Source: an uncultured Saprospiraceae bacterium (GTDB taxonomy: Bacteria; Bacteroidota; Bacteroidia; Chitinophagales; Saprospiraceae). Taken from it: DNA of 64,000 nt. Numbering within the stretch: position 1 is the first letter of the stretch; each line of letters starts with the position of its first letter. The notes beneath the pieces are model-generated. The model was not told where the DNA came from. It did not search any database and worked only from the letters and a program-made list of their open reading frames with translations. Made by a program: the position numbers and the translations under genes. The DNA is taken from the NCBI GenBank assembly GCA_937980645.1, contig CALJPQ010000010.1:62001-126000 (forward strand), written 5' to 3'. Of the stretch, positions 28,961 through 39,100 are shown piece after piece.

Positions 28961-30109
28961 CTATTGTACGGCCTCCAGATATGGAATTACTTTAGCCAGC
29001 CAGCCGGTGTCGGTGAAGGCGGCAATGCGCCGGATGTCGTCGGGCTTCTTGTACGGCCCGTGCTGCTCTCGATAGGCCACGATGAGGCGCGCTTGCTGGT
29101 AGTTGATGTAGGGGTGTGCAGCCAAGTCTTTTTCTGTGGCGCTGTTGAGGTCTATTTTGCGGTAGATGGGCGTTTCTACGCGCAGCCAGGGGCGTATTTG
29201 CTGAAAGACGCTATCGGGCAGGCCAAAGGTTTCGCCCACCTGTTCTGCGGAGAGGAAGCCACCCAAGCGGTCGCGGAATTTCAGAATGCTGCTGGCTCGG
29301 GCATTTCCGATGCCGGGCAGGTTCGTCCAGGCATGGACGTCAGCGGTGTTGATGTCTATGGGTTTGGGGCCGAAGGCATTGCTCCCGCTGGCGCCGCCGC
29401 TGTATGCCGCAGGTCGAACGGCAGCGATGGCTTCTGGCTGAGCAATGGTGATATAAGGTTCCAATCGTGTGTAGTCGGCTTCCGAAAGGCCGTAGAGTTT
29501 TTGAAAATCGCTTTTTTGGCGAAAGACGCCGCCCTTTTCGCGGTAGCGCAGCAGGCGTTCAGCTAACGCCGGCTGGAGGCCAAGGCGAAGCAGGTCTTCT
29601 CTAGAAGCCGTATTGGGGTCAAAAGGAAACATCTCGGCAGCCGGTCGGGCACGACTGTCTTTTCCGCGGTAGGCTGCTAAAGGCTGCCCCTGTCCGATAC
29701 GCACGTAGGGTTTGAGCCGCTCGAAGACCTCTGGCGGCAGGGTGTAGATTTTTCCCAGGTCGTCGGCACTGCGAAAGCGTCCGCCGCGCTCGCGGTAACG
29801 CTGGATGGTCTGTGCTACGCGCGCAGGTACGCCCAAGCGTACAAGTGTTTCTACAGAGGCGGTGTTGGGGTCAAAAGGAAACAACTCGGCGGGTACCTCG
29901 GCGACATCGGACGGTGCCTCCGGCGCTTCGGTCGTTTTCCAGGCAGCGATGTGTTGCTCTATGGCCGAGAAGTCTGTCTGCGAGGTCGGCCAGAAATAGC
30001 GTACTGCCCAGGGTGCGGCGAAGACAGCACCGATAAGGAGCAGCAGCACCTGGATGGCCCGCCGCTCGACGGGCAGGAAATAGAAGTAATTCAGCACTTT
30101 TTTGGGCAT
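28961..30109 (-). CDS. Membrane-anchored protein with four helix-hairpin-helix DNA-binding repeats (ComEA-like)
   Basis: The ATG at 30107-30109 gives 382 residues, with MPKKVLNYFYFLPVERRAIQ before a single membrane helix (VLLLLIGAVFAAPWAV). Four HhH units follow: FPFDPNTASVETL (about 90), FPFDPNTASREDL (about 172), IDINTADVHAWTNLPGIG (about 262) and IDLNSATEKDLAAHP (about 335), each with a second YRERGG- or FRDRLGG-type helix. HhH units bind the DNA backbone; in ComEA they capture incoming double-stranded DNA in the periplasm. It lies 47 bases after comEC on the same strand, which supports a role in natural transformation. Four units is more than the one or two of classical ComEA. Confidence 0.85.
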   Translation of the reverse strand: MPKKVLNYFYFLPVERRAIQVLLLLIGAVFAAPWAVRYFWPTSQTDFSAIEQHIAAWKTTEAPEAPSDVAEVPAELFPFDPNTASVETLVRLGVPARVAQTIQRYRERGGRFRSADDLGKIYTLPPEVFERLKPYVRIGQGQPLAAYRGKDSRARPAAEMFPFDPNTASREDLLRLGLQPALAERLLRYREKGGVFRQKSDFQKLYGLSEADYTRLEPYITIAQPEAIAAVRPAAYSGGASGSNAFGPKPIDINTADVHAWTNLPGIGNARASSILKFRDRLGGFLSAEQVGETFGLPDSVFQQIRPWLRVETPIYRKIDLNSATEKDLAAHPYINYQQARLIVAYREQHGPYKKPDDIRRIAAFTDTGWLAKVIPYLEAVQ

Positions 30110-30156
30110 AACGGCAAGGGGTATTAGTGGGTGAAAAGAGGGCGTTCGCCAGTGCA

Positions 30157-32262
30157 TCAGTGGGCGTTAAGTGTCCAGGCGCCTCGTTGGCGGACGTCGT
30201 GCACCGTCAGCCCGAGGGCTTCGCTTTCGGCTTTCCAGCGCTCCGTGCGCCGGATGCTGTTGGAGGCATCTATGACAATAGTTTGAGGATCGAAATGCTG
30301 GAGACATTCTGCCAGCGTTACATGCGCATTTTGGCGCAAGACGAGTGCCTCTACGGGCACAGGTACGCTGGTAGTGTTTCCCAGCTGATTGGAATGCTCT
30401 ATGACGGCGATCGTTTTATCAAAAAACTGTACAAACGGCGGCTGTACCAGCAAGTTGGGCGCTCGAAAGGGTTGAGAAAATTGAGCCGGCAGGCGCTCCG
30501 AAGGTTTCAGGAAGCCCGATGCCGACCGGTACATTTCGGCGGCGAAGCGCTCCCGCCGCTCTGGGAGGCTGTCTGACCAGGTGTAGAGGGTTTTGCCGTC
30601 GAAAAAATCGAACAGAAAATGGCGCCCCACAGAGTACAACACTGTCTGCCGCTGCTGCAACTGACCCACCTGACGCACCAGCCGCTCGCCCATCACCAAC
30701 AGCAATGCCGCCAGTGCCATCAGGAGCCAGCGCGGGCGGTGATGGAAAACACCGGCAGTTCCGAAGGCAATGCTCACGTACAGGCCAACAACGGCTACGC
30801 CGCTCAGCCAGATACCCTGCACTACGCTGCCCGGCAGCTGTTGGATGAAACGCAGTACCTGATTCATGCCCCAAAGCCAGTAGTACAGGCCGGCTCCCAG
30901 CACCTCCGCCACCTGTGGCACAAGTGCATGCAATACCAGCAACACGCCCGCCCCCCACATGTAGAATGCGCCGCCGAGGATGACCACCCAGCCGGCCAAC
31001 CAGAAATACACCGGGAACTGATGGAAATAGTACAACGACAGCGGCAGCGTGCCCAGCTGAGCAGCTATGCCCACCAACAGCACCGCCCAGGCGCTCTCGA
31101 GCCAGCGCGGCAGCCGCGGTGAATAGCGCTGCAACACCGGCATGATGCCCACAATGCCGGCCACCGCTGCGAACGACAACTGAAATCCTAAATCGAATAG
31201 GTTGTAAGGATTGTACAGCAAGAGAATAAACGCCGTAGCGCCCAGCACGTTCCACGTCGAAGCCTGCCGATACAGCGCCTTGCCCACCAGAAAGAGGGTG
31301 AACATCATCGAGGCGCGCATCACCGACGGCGAGGCGCCCGTAATCAGTGCAAACACCCAGATGCCCAATAGCACCAGCGCTGTATCTCCCCACCGCCTCC
31401 ACCCGCCGCGCCACGGAATGCGCCGGATGAGGAAATACAGCGCCGCATACACCAGGCCCACATGGGTGCCTGATACTGCCAACGCATGCATAGAGCCCGT
31501 CTGCGCATAAGTGGTGCGCAGAACTTCAGAGAGGTCTTCCTTATAGCCCAAGAGCAAAGCCGATGCTACGGCGTACTCATCCTGCGTCGGGAAGTATTCG
31601 CGCAACACTAATAGCAGACGCTCGCGCCAGGCGTAGGCTGTGCGACGCATCCAGTTGCCGTGCCCGCGATCTATGAGGCCAAAGGTACCGCTATCGCGCG
31701 CAAAGGCCTGGTAATGCAGGTTGCGGTAATGTAGATAGCGCTGGTAATCGAATGCACGCGGGTTCCTGGGCGGCTCGGTGGGCGTCGCCCGAGCAGACAC
31801 CCATATACGGTCTCCATAGCGCAGCGCTTCGGCCTCGGGCGTTGGGTCAAGGAAGAGCAGCAGATACCCCTCGCAAGGCCGCCATTCGGCCGGCCGTTCG
31901 GCGGCAGACTCGATGCGAAAAGGGATTTTCATCTTGCTGCCTTTGTCCGGCGCATCGTTGACTATGCCCACAAAGGCTACGGCATCCGGACAGACTTTTG
32001 TGAAATGCTTCGGCAAACGCCGCTCGTCGCGTTCCACCAAATGCCAATAGCCCGACGCCAACAACCACATGCCCACCGCCGCGCCATATACCCACCGGTA
32101 GCGAAACGATTGCTTCTGACCGCCCAGCCATAAAATGCCCAAACCACCCGCCACAAGCCCTAGCCACAAATTCTCTATCCATACCTCAACTATCGAGCCA
32201 AGGGCAATGCCCACCAAAAAGGGCACCACTAACCGAACAAACGGTATCTCATGGGGGGACAT
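30157..32262 (-). CDS. comEC: ComEC/Rec2 family DNA uptake channel
   Basis: 701 residues. N-terminal membrane helices and an OB-like DUF4131 segment (about 90-190, with DRIWVSARATPTEPPRNPRAFDYQRYL), then the competence domain with the hallmark TGSMHALAVSGTHVGLVYA and TGASPSVMRASMM, about ten helices in all, and a short C-terminal soluble part of about 150 residues. The C-terminal metallo-beta-lactamase nuclease domain of longer ComEC is missing, as in many Bacteroidota. It would carry single-stranded DNA through the inner membrane. The HhH gene follows 47 bases downstream. An exact -7 element (TAACTTTG, 32285-32292) lies 23 bases upstream. Confidence 0.95.
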   Translation of the reverse strand: MSPHEIPFVRLVVPFLVGIALGSIVEVWIENLWLGLVAGGLGILWLGGQKQSFRYRWVYGAAVGMWLLASGYWHLVERDERRLPKHFTKVCPDAVAFVGIVNDAPDKGSKMKIPFRIESAAERPAEWRPCEGYLLLFLDPTPEAEALRYGDRIWVSARATPTEPPRNPRAFDYQRYLHYRNLHYQAFARDSGTFGLIDRGHGNWMRRTAYAWRERLLLVLREYFPTQDEYAVASALLLGYKEDLSEVLRTTYAQTGSMHALAVSGTHVGLVYAALYFLIRRIPWRGGWRRWGDTALVLLGIWVFALITGASPSVMRASMMFTLFLVGKALYRQASTWNVLGATAFILLLYNPYNLFDLGFQLSFAAVAGIVGIMPVLQRYSPRLPRWLESAWAVLLVGIAAQLGTLPLSLYYFHQFPVYFWLAGWVVILGGAFYMWGAGVLLVLHALVPQVAEVLGAGLYYWLWGMNQVLRFIQQLPGSVVQGIWLSGVAVVGLYVSIAFGTAGVFHHRPRWLLMALAALLLVMGERLVRQVGQLQQRQTVLYSVGRHFLFDFFDGKTLYTWSDSLPERRERFAAEMYRSASGFLKPSERLPAQFSQPFRAPNLLVQPPFVQFFDKTIAVIEHSNQLGNTTSVPVPVEALVLRQNAHVTLAECLQHFDPQTIVIDASNSIRRTERWKAESEALGLTVHDVRQRGAWTLNAH

Positions 32263-32284
32263 GAGGCAGGGGAGTTTGTTTGAC

Positions 32285-32292
32285 CAAAGTTA
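32285..32292 (-). promoter_or_regulatory. -7 element (TAACTTTG) of comEC
   Basis: Exact TAnnTTTG on the minus strand, 23 bases before the comEC ATG. No clear -33 partner. Confidence 0.45.
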
Positions 32293-32523
32293 AAGGTTTT
32301 TCATGCAGCCATAAGCGCCTTTAGTCGTTTTTTTTAAACCCAAAACCCGCCCAAAATGGGTTGCTCACACTGCCCCCCGAAACGTGCATCTCGCCATTTT
32401 CCCTTAGCGGAAAAGTTCTGGCCGGCTATGGCGCAACTCCGTGGCCGCAAATCTGTTTCCCCGGCAACTCAATGCCTAATGGCGTAATCTCTTCGCGTTT
32501 TAACAAAAAATTTCAGCGGCTTC

Positions 32524-34068
32524 GTGGTTCAGAAAACACTCCGCCTTATCCTGGGCGACCAGCTCAACGAGCGCCACTCTTGGTTTTCGCAGGTGGACGA
32601 CTCGGTCGTCTATGCGCTGATGGAGGTGCGCTCCGAAACCGACTACGTGCAGCATCACATTCAGAAAGTGGTCGGCTTTTTCGGCGCCATGCGGCAGTTT
32701 GCCGGGCGGCTGCAGTCGCTAGGGCATCGGGTGCATTACATCGCATTAGATGCCCCGGACAACCGCCAGACCCTGGTGGACAATTGCCGGATGCTCATCG
32801 AATACTACGGAGCAACGCACTTTGAATACCAGGAGCCCGACGAGTATCGGGTAGATGAAGCCCTGCGAGCGTTTACAGCTGGGCTGCCCATAGAAAGCCG
32901 CTGCGTATCGTCGGAACACTTTCTGTCGGAGCGCGACGCGCTCAAGCGCCTGTTTTTGGGCAAGCGCACCTACTTGATGGAGCGCTTCTATCGGGCCATG
33001 CGCGAAAGATGGAACGTACTGATGGAGGCCGACGGGCGTACACCGCTGACGGGCCGTTGGAACTACGACGCCGACAACCGCAAGCGGCTCCCTAAAAACC
33101 TGCGGGGGCCAGTAGCGCCTTCCTTTGCACGCGATGTGTCAGAGCTGGTAGCACTTCTGCAACGAGCCGGTGTGCAAACGATTGGGCGCATTCAGCCCAA
33201 GCATTTCGACTGGCCGCTCACCCGTGCCGAAAGCCTGCTACTGCTCGAACACTTCGTCCGGGAGCGGCTGCCGCTGTTCGGCGATTTTCAGGATGCCATG
33301 GCGCAAGCCGACGGGCTGCTTTTTCACTCTCGCCTGTCGTTCTCGCTCAACATCAAGCTCATAAGCCCGCTGGAGGTCATCCAACGCGCCGTAGCTGAAT
33401 GGCAGAGCCGAGCGGATGAAATACCGTTCTCGTCCCTAGAGGGCTTTGTGCGTCAGATTCTCGGCTGGCGCGAGTACGTGCGAGGCGTCTATTGGGCCGA
33501 AATGCCACAGTACCGCACGCTCAACTTTCTTGAACATACCGCCCCTTTGCCCGAATGGTACTGGACAGGACAGACGCGCCTGAGCTGCTTGCGCCACGCC
33601 ATTGGGCAATCCCTGGAGCAGGCTTATGCTCACCACATCCAGCGGCTGATGGTAACGGGCAACTTCGCCCTGTTGTTGGGCGCACACCCCGACGAGGTGG
33701 ACGCCTGGTACCTGGGCATCTATCAGGACGCCTTAGAATGGGTGGAAATGCCCAACACGCGCGGCATGAGCCAGTTTGCCGACGGCGGCATCGTGGGTAC
33801 CAAACCCTACGTGTCCAGCGCCAACTACCTGCAGCGCATGAGCGACTACTGCAACGGCTGCCCCTACGACCCCAAACAACGCTACGGCCCGCGCGCCTGC
33901 CCCTTCAACGCCCTGTACTGGGACTTCTACGACCGCCACGCCGAACGCTTGCGCGGCAACCCGCGCATCGGCATGGCCTACCAAACCTGGGACCGCATGG
34001 ACGGATGCGAGCGCCAGCGCATCCTCGAGCATGCGCTGTACGTGAAAGAGAACGTCAATAGGCTTTGA
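32524..34068 (+). CDS. FeS-type cryptochrome/photolyase (prokaryotic (6-4) photolyase family)
   Basis: 514 residues from a GTG at 32524 (no closer ATG). The N-terminal Rossmann part reads RLILGDQLNERHSWF with VVYALMEVRSETDYV and YIALDAPDNRQTL, characteristic of the FeS-BCP/CryPro branch rather than class I photolyases. The FAD domain has RILGWREYVRGVYWAEMP (QILGWREYVRG), GNFALLLGAHPDEVDAWYLGIYQDALEWVEMPNTRGMSQ and GGIVGTKPYVSSANYLQRMS. Four cysteines fit the [4Fe-4S] cluster: one in RLSCLRHAIG (about 356), and C-x2-C plus one more in YCNGCPYDPKQRYGPRACPF (about 441-458). The family repairs (6-4) or CPD photoproducts with light, or acts as a photoreceptor; activity is not deducible. Divergent from comEC. 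Confidence 0.93.
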   Translation: MVQKTLRLILGDQLNERHSWFSQVDDSVVYALMEVRSETDYVQHHIQKVVGFFGAMRQFAGRLQSLGHRVHYIALDAPDNRQTLVDNCRMLIEYYGATHFEYQEPDEYRVDEALRAFTAGLPIESRCVSSEHFLSERDALKRLFLGKRTYLMERFYRAMRERWNVLMEADGRTPLTGRWNYDADNRKRLPKNLRGPVAPSFARDVSELVALLQRAGVQTIGRIQPKHFDWPLTRAESLLLLEHFVRERLPLFGDFQDAMAQADGLLFHSRLSFSLNIKLISPLEVIQRAVAEWQSRADEIPFSSLEGFVRQILGWREYVRGVYWAEMPQYRTLNFLEHTAPLPEWYWTGQTRLSCLRHAIGQSLEQAYAHHIQRLMVTGNFALLLGAHPDEVDAWYLGIYQDALEWVEMPNTRGMSQFADGGIVGTKPYVSSANYLQRMSDYCNGCPYDPKQRYGPRACPFNALYWDFYDRHAERLRGNPRIGMAYQTWDRMDGCERQRILEHALYVKENVNRL

Positions 34069-34177
34069 AGCTAAAGAGCCCCCCGTTTGTGGTGGCGCCC
34101 AAGTTCTCAGGAATACACTTCTTTTCGCAGAAAGCCGGGTGCTATGGTAAGTTCAGGTCAGCTGGTCCAAAAGTGTT

Positions 34178-34210
34178 TTTGCCCTCGTGGCTATACTCGC
34201 TGTAAATTTG
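34178..34210 (+). promoter_or_regulatory. Full Bacteroidota promoter TTTG-N21-TAAATTTG
   Basis: TTTG at 34178-34181, 21-base spacer, exact TAnnTTTG at 34203-34210, about 26 bases upstream of the peroxiredoxin ATG. This is the best consensus promoter in the window. Confidence 0.75.
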
Positions 34211-34236
34211 CCCTCGAAAGTAATGCTCGTTGACTC

Positions 34237-34707
34237 ATGACCATTCAAATCGGAGATAAAGCGCCCAACTTTACCCTGCGCGCCAGCGACAAAACGCTGG
34301 TTTCATTGCAAGACTACCGCGGCCAAAACGTCGTGTTACTCTTTTTCCCACTCGCCTTTACCGGCGTTTGCACTAAAGAACTCTGTTACATGCGCGACAG
34401 CCTGAGCCAATACGAAAACCTCAACGCAAAAGTGCTGGCCATTTCGGTGGACAGCCTTTTTGTCTTAGATAAGTGGAAGCAAGAGGAGCGGTTCAACTTC
34501 CCGCTGCTTTCGGATTTCAATAAAACCATTAGTAAAAAATACGGCGTACTGTATAAAGACTTTGTGTTCGAGATGAAAGGTGTAGCCAAACGCTCGGCTT
34601 TTGTTATTGACCGCGACGGAATTGTCCGCTACGCCGAAGTGCTGGAAAACGCCGGCGACCTGCCCAACTTTGAGGCCATTCAGCAAACATTAAAAAACCT
34701 TGCCTGA
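34237..34707 (+). CDS. Peroxiredoxin (AhpC/TSA-Bcp superfamily)
   Basis: 156 residues, a single thioredoxin-like fold. The peroxidatic cysteine is in FFPLAFTGVCTKELCYMRD (Cys at about 45, a second Cys five residues on), followed by KVLAISVDSLFVLDKWKQEE and KRSAFVIDRDGIVRY. The second Cys could resolve the disulfide as in atypical 2-Cys or AhpE-like enzymes. It reduces hydrogen peroxide or alkyl hydroperoxides in the cytosol with thioredoxin or mycothiol-like donors (not known here). Its stop is 2 bases before clpS; the two are one transcript from the promoter at 34178-34210. Confidence 0.94.
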   Translation: MTIQIGDKAPNFTLRASDKTLVSLQDYRGQNVVLLFFPLAFTGVCTKELCYMRDSLSQYENLNAKVLAISVDSLFVLDKWKQEERFNFPLLSDFNKTISKKYGVLYKDFVFEMKGVAKRSAFVIDRDGIVRYAEVLENAGDLPNFEAIQQTLKNLA

Positions 34708-34709
34708 AT

Positions 34710-35003
34710 ATGCCCAAGCAGCCTTTGTGGGAAGAACAGGAAGACATCCTCGTCGAAGACGACATCGGGTCAGACCTGCCAGCCCATATCATTGTCTTCA
34801 ACGACGATTTCAACACCTTCGAGTGGGTCATCCAGTGCTTCATGGAGGTGCTCAAGCATACGCATGAGCAGGCTGAGCAGCTGTCCATTATCATTCACTT
34901 TAAAGGCAAGGCTACCGTGAAAACAGGCGAAAAGCGAGAGCTTATCCCGTTGTGCGAGGCGCTGCTCGACCGTGGCCTTTCGGCCGTAGTGGAGGAAGGA
35001 TAA
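34710..35003 (+). CDS. clpS: ATP-dependent Clp protease adaptor ClpS
   Basis: 97 residues. The core reads HIIVFNDDFNTFEWVI with the conserved NDD (N-degron pocket), then VLKHTHEQAEQLSIIIHFKGKATVKTGEKREL and a C-terminal SAVVEEG (full ClpS fold). The acidic N-terminal extension (EEQEDILVEDDIGSD) is the flexible part that enters ClpA/ClpX. ClpS delivers N-end-rule substrates to ClpAP. It follows the peroxiredoxin after 2 bases, so translation is probably coupled. Confidence 0.95.
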   Translation: MPKQPLWEEQEDILVEDDIGSDLPAHIIVFNDDFNTFEWVIQCFMEVLKHTHEQAEQLSIIIHFKGKATVKTGEKRELIPLCEALLDRGLSAVVEEG

Positions 35004-35044
35004 CATTTGGCAGAGGGAGTGCATGCGGGCTGTTTGAATTAGCC

Positions 35045-36076
35045 CTATGGTTTTGGGGGGGTGCTGTTTTTCCCCCATTCTAACGTTCGGATAGGGTAAG
35101 GGATAACGATACCCTCTTGCGCATATCGTTTGTGAATGGCCTTGATGAGGTGGTGGAGGGTTGGCACCAGGTCGCCAAAAGAGGGCACTGGGAAGAGAAT
35201 GCTGAGCGTAATGCTGGAGTCTCCGAAGCCACGATAGCGGACGCGGATGTTGGGTTCGGCATCGGAGTCGTTCAGATACTCGCGCAGGACGGCCAGCGTG
35301 GTTTCGATGGACACCCGCTCGACGTGTTCCAGGTCGCTATCATAATGCACACCGATGTCGAGGCGAGCAGTGATTTCCTCGGTGGGCAGGCTGGTATTCG
35401 TAACGATAGCACTGGCCAGCCTGGAATTCGGAATGATGACCGTCTGGTTGGAGATCATCTGAATGGAGGTATATCGCCAGGTAATGTCGGTTACATAGCC
35501 TTCCTCGGTGCTGCCGGAGAGGCGGATGAAATCGCCCGGTCGGATTTTGCGCGAGGCGATGATCTGGATGCCGGAAAAAAGATTGCTCAACGTGTCCTGG
35601 AGGGCCAGGGCCACAGCCAGACCGCCGACGCCCAGGGCGGTGAGCATGGGCGTAATCGAGACGCCCAGCATTTGCAAGATGACCAGCAGGCCGATTATGT
35701 AGATAACCACTCGAAGAATGGTCTGCACTAAGGAGGCCGTTTGGGTCTCGCGGCGCAGTTCGGCCGTCTCGTCTTCAAAATACTGGCTCACCAAACGCGC
35801 CAGGAAGATCGTAGTGATGAACACCGAAGCCATCTTCCAGCCCAGCAGGGCCTCATCGTGCCAGTGTTTGGGCAACACGCCATAGCCCAGGGCCAGACCC
35901 AAGCCGCCCACCATGCCCATCCAACGACCAAAACCATTCAGCGTGCGGTGTAGAAGGCTGTGTTTGGCTAACCGGCCCAAAATGAGGTACTCTAAAACCC
36001 AGCCCAATAACCAGCCGGCAATCGGGGCAAGAAGCCACAGCAAGATCGTCTGTCCAGAAAGATGCGTAAAGTCCAT
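35045..36076 (-). CDS. Mechanosensitive ion channel, MscS family
   Basis: 343 residues. About four or five membrane helices (ILLWLLAPIAGWLLGWV; MVGGLGLALGYGVL; MASVFITTIFLARLV; VVIYIIGLLVILQMLGVSI), then the pore-lining TM3 LTALGVGGLAVALALQDTLSNLFSG and the cytoplasmic beta domain with RPGDFIRLSGSTEEGYVTDITWRYTSIQ and VIIPNSRLASAIVTN, ending in a vestibule of about 90 residues. It opens under membrane tension to release solutes. Single gene, convergent with clpS. Confidence 0.95.
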   Translation of the reverse strand: MDFTHLSGQTILLWLLAPIAGWLLGWVLEYLILGRLAKHSLLHRTLNGFGRWMGMVGGLGLALGYGVLPKHWHDEALLGWKMASVFITTIFLARLVSQYFEDETAELRRETQTASLVQTILRVVIYIIGLLVILQMLGVSITPMLTALGVGGLAVALALQDTLSNLFSGIQIIASRKIRPGDFIRLSGSTEEGYVTDITWRYTSIQMISNQTVIIPNSRLASAIVTNTSLPTEEITARLDIGVHYDSDLEHVERVSIETTLAVLREYLNDSDAEPNIRVRYRGFGDSSITLSILFPVPSFGDLVPTLHHLIKAIHKRYAQEGIVIPYPIRTLEWGKNSTPPKP

Positions 36077-36160
36077 AGCTGAAACCTACTAAAAATTGGC
36101 CGCGAAGGTACCAGGAGTCGGGCACCTTCGCGGCCAGAGCGTCTCTTTTCAGAGCAAAAA

Positions 36161-39100
36161 CTAACGTACCAACGTAACATCGCCTTTGTAAAGCAGGCGA
36201 CGCCCGTCAATCAGTTCAATTTCGGCGTAATAGACGAAGACCGCTGGCGTCATCAATTTTCCGCGGAAGCGCCCGTCCCAGCCGTACTTCGGATCGTTGG
36301 GCTGGAAGTTGCGGGCCTGGAAGACCATGGTACCCCAGCGGTCAAAGATCTGGAACGAGTTGACCTGACGGATCTGGTTAGTCTTGGCGAAGATGAGCAC
36401 GATGTCGTTTTCGCCTTCGTGCCAGGGCGAGAAGGCGTTCGGGATATAGATATGCGGCTCATCGTCCACGCGGATAAGGACACGGTCGGTAGCCTCGCAG
36501 CCGTCTTTGCTCACCACCGTCACGGTGTACTGCATGGGGCGCGTAGGCACAGCGATGGGCTTCAGCAGGTTGAAGATGTCGTTGCCCTTGAAGATCAGGC
36601 CTTCCGTAGGTGTCCAGAGAATGGTGTCTACCAGTGCCAGCGGGTATCCTTGCGGCAGTTTGGCCTGTAGTTGCACGCTGTCGCCTAAGGACAGGTTAAT
36701 TTCCGGCACAATCGAGATGCCCGGATCGGGCGCCTTCGGCACGACGAGTTTTTTCTGGAACTCGCAGCCGTTAGCGTCCTGGACGACCAGGTCATAGGTA
36801 CCGGGAGCGATGTTCTTAAACTCGTTTTGTGGGATGAACGTGCGCCCGTTGTCTATGGAATACAGGTATGGCCCATAACCTCCGATGATCTGCTGGAAGG
36901 CGACCACGCCGTCGTTGTCTTTGCAAGAGGGCTGCTTGAGATCGAAGAGGAAGTCGGTGGGCACGTTAGTCTCCTGATAAACGAGCGTTTCATCCGTCTT
37001 TGAGCAGCCGGTTTGCGTATTGGTAACGGTGAGCGCGTAGCGCCCAGCGCGGTTGACGCGCGGGCTGAGCGTGTTGGCGCCGCTGAGAATATTACCGCCA
37101 CCAGAGGCCGTCCACTGGTAAGTAAATTGCGGCCCGGAGGAGGCAAAGCCCTGCAGGCTCACTTCGAGTACGGAGCAAGTGAGGGTAAAGGGTGGGCCAG
37201 CTAAAGCATTGGGCAATAGGGTATTAGCCGACACTTGGACGCTGGCCGAATTGGTGCAGCCGTTTGCGGTGTTGAGGATGGTAAGCGTATATGTGCCGGG
37301 AGCGCTGGCTTGGGCGACGATACCGTTTGCCGGGCCGACAATGTTACCGTTAAGGGTGCTCCAGGCATAAGCAAAGTTGGGACCAACAGAAGAGGCACTA
37401 CCATCTAAGGGCACCTGCTTGACAGCGCAGGTAATGGTGGGTGTATTGGCAATAACCACCTCAGGTGCTTGTATATTCTGTCCCACCAACGTCTGCGCCG
37501 TGCTGGAACAGCCGTTTGAGGTATTCAATACCAATAAGGCATAAACGCCCGGAGCTGCTACGGTAGGGGTTAGTGTGTTTTGGCCGGCCAGAATGAGGCC
37601 GTTGGGCGTCGTCCACTCATAAAAGTAAGGCCCACCGACCTGGCTGGAACCCGTACCGTTGAGTTGCACCGTAGATACGGCACATGTGAGCGTTTGCGAT
37701 GCGCCGGCGTCGGCAATCGGAAGGGTCACATCCTCCTGTACGGTAATGCTCTCAACCACTGTACAGCCGTTATCCAAGTTAGTAACCAGCAATGTGTAAA
37801 CACCCGGGCGATTGACAACAGGCTTGAGCGGATCACTCAGGTTAGCAAACTGACCGTTGGTCGTGCTCCAGTTGTACTGCACGTTGCCCGTAGAAGTACC
37901 CGTAGCGTCAATGGTTACTTGCTTGACCACACAGGTCAGCAGGTCGGGTTTTGCATATTTGATGGACGGCGCACTCTGGTCTTCGAGCACCTGCACAGAG
38001 GCCGTAGCGCTGCAGCCATTGAGCAGGTTGGTTACTGTCAGCACATACGTGCCCACGGCGCTCACGGAAGGTGTCAGCGTATTGGCACCCGAAACAATGT
38101 TGCCATTCGCAGTGCTCCATTGATACACGAAGTTTCCGTTGTTCTTTACTGCGCCTTGCAGGCTGATGGCGGCTACCGAACAGGTGAGCACTTTAGGTTG
38201 GCCTGCATCTACATCGGGCTTTTCGATGTTCTGCGTAACGTTGACGCTGGAGTAAGAAACGCAGTTGATCAGGTTGTTACGTACAGCCAACTCGTACGTA
38301 CCGGGCTGGTCAACGACAGGCGTCAGCGTATTGGCGCCCGAAACAATGTTGCCACCATTAATAGGCGTCCACTGATACGAGAAGGCTGGGCCCGTGCTGG
38401 AGCCTGCACCGTTGAGCGTAACGGTCGTGACAGCGCAGGTCAATTGCTGCGATACTCCTGCTACAGCGTCGGGGAAGTCAGCCGATTGAGTAATTTGCAC
38501 AAAGTCGGTGGCCGTGCAGCCGTTAGCCGTGTTCGTTACGACCAGATAGTAGAAGCCAGCGCCGTTGACCGTCGGGTTAAGGATATTCGTCGGTGTGGTG
38601 AAATTACCACCCGTAGTGGACCATTGGTAAGTGAAATTCGGGCCCGTGCTGGCTGTCGGATTTAGCACATAGGAGGTCTCCGTGCACGTGAGCTGGAAGC
38701 CCGGGCCGGCATCGGCCTGTGGGGGCGTCTGGTCCACCGTTAGTTGAACATTGTCCGTAGAGGTACAGCCATTGGTAGTGTTAGTAACAACGAGCGTGTA
38801 AGTACCCGCCTGATCTACAATGGCTTGCGCATTACTAGCACCCGATATAATGCCCGGGCCACTCCACTGATAGGTAAAGTTCGGGCCTGTAGAGGTGTTG
38901 CTGCCGCCGACGATGATCTGTGGGAAGTAGCAGTTGAGCACGTCATCGGGTCCGGCATCGGCTGTGGGTGGCTGAATGTCGCGCTGGACGTTGGCCGTGG
39001 CCGTTGTGGTGCAGCCGTTTTGGGTGTTGGTGATAAGCAGCGTGTAAGCGCCCGGCTGGTTGACCACCGGACTGGGCCCATTGCCGCCCGACACGATGCC

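Noticed and set aside
30419..31414. 331-codon minus-strand frame overlapping comEC
   Set aside because: Out-of-frame shadow; the comEC frame has the conserved competence motifs.
35027..35045. GGGCT/AGCCC hairpin between clpS and the MscS gene
   Set aside because: Five-base stem without a T-run; too weak to call a terminator.
37580..38665. Long plus-strand open frame (361 codons) opposite the giant repeat gene, and several others like it
   Set aside because: They mirror the repetitive coding of the minus-strand gene, have no recognisable motif or start context, and vanish between repeat units.
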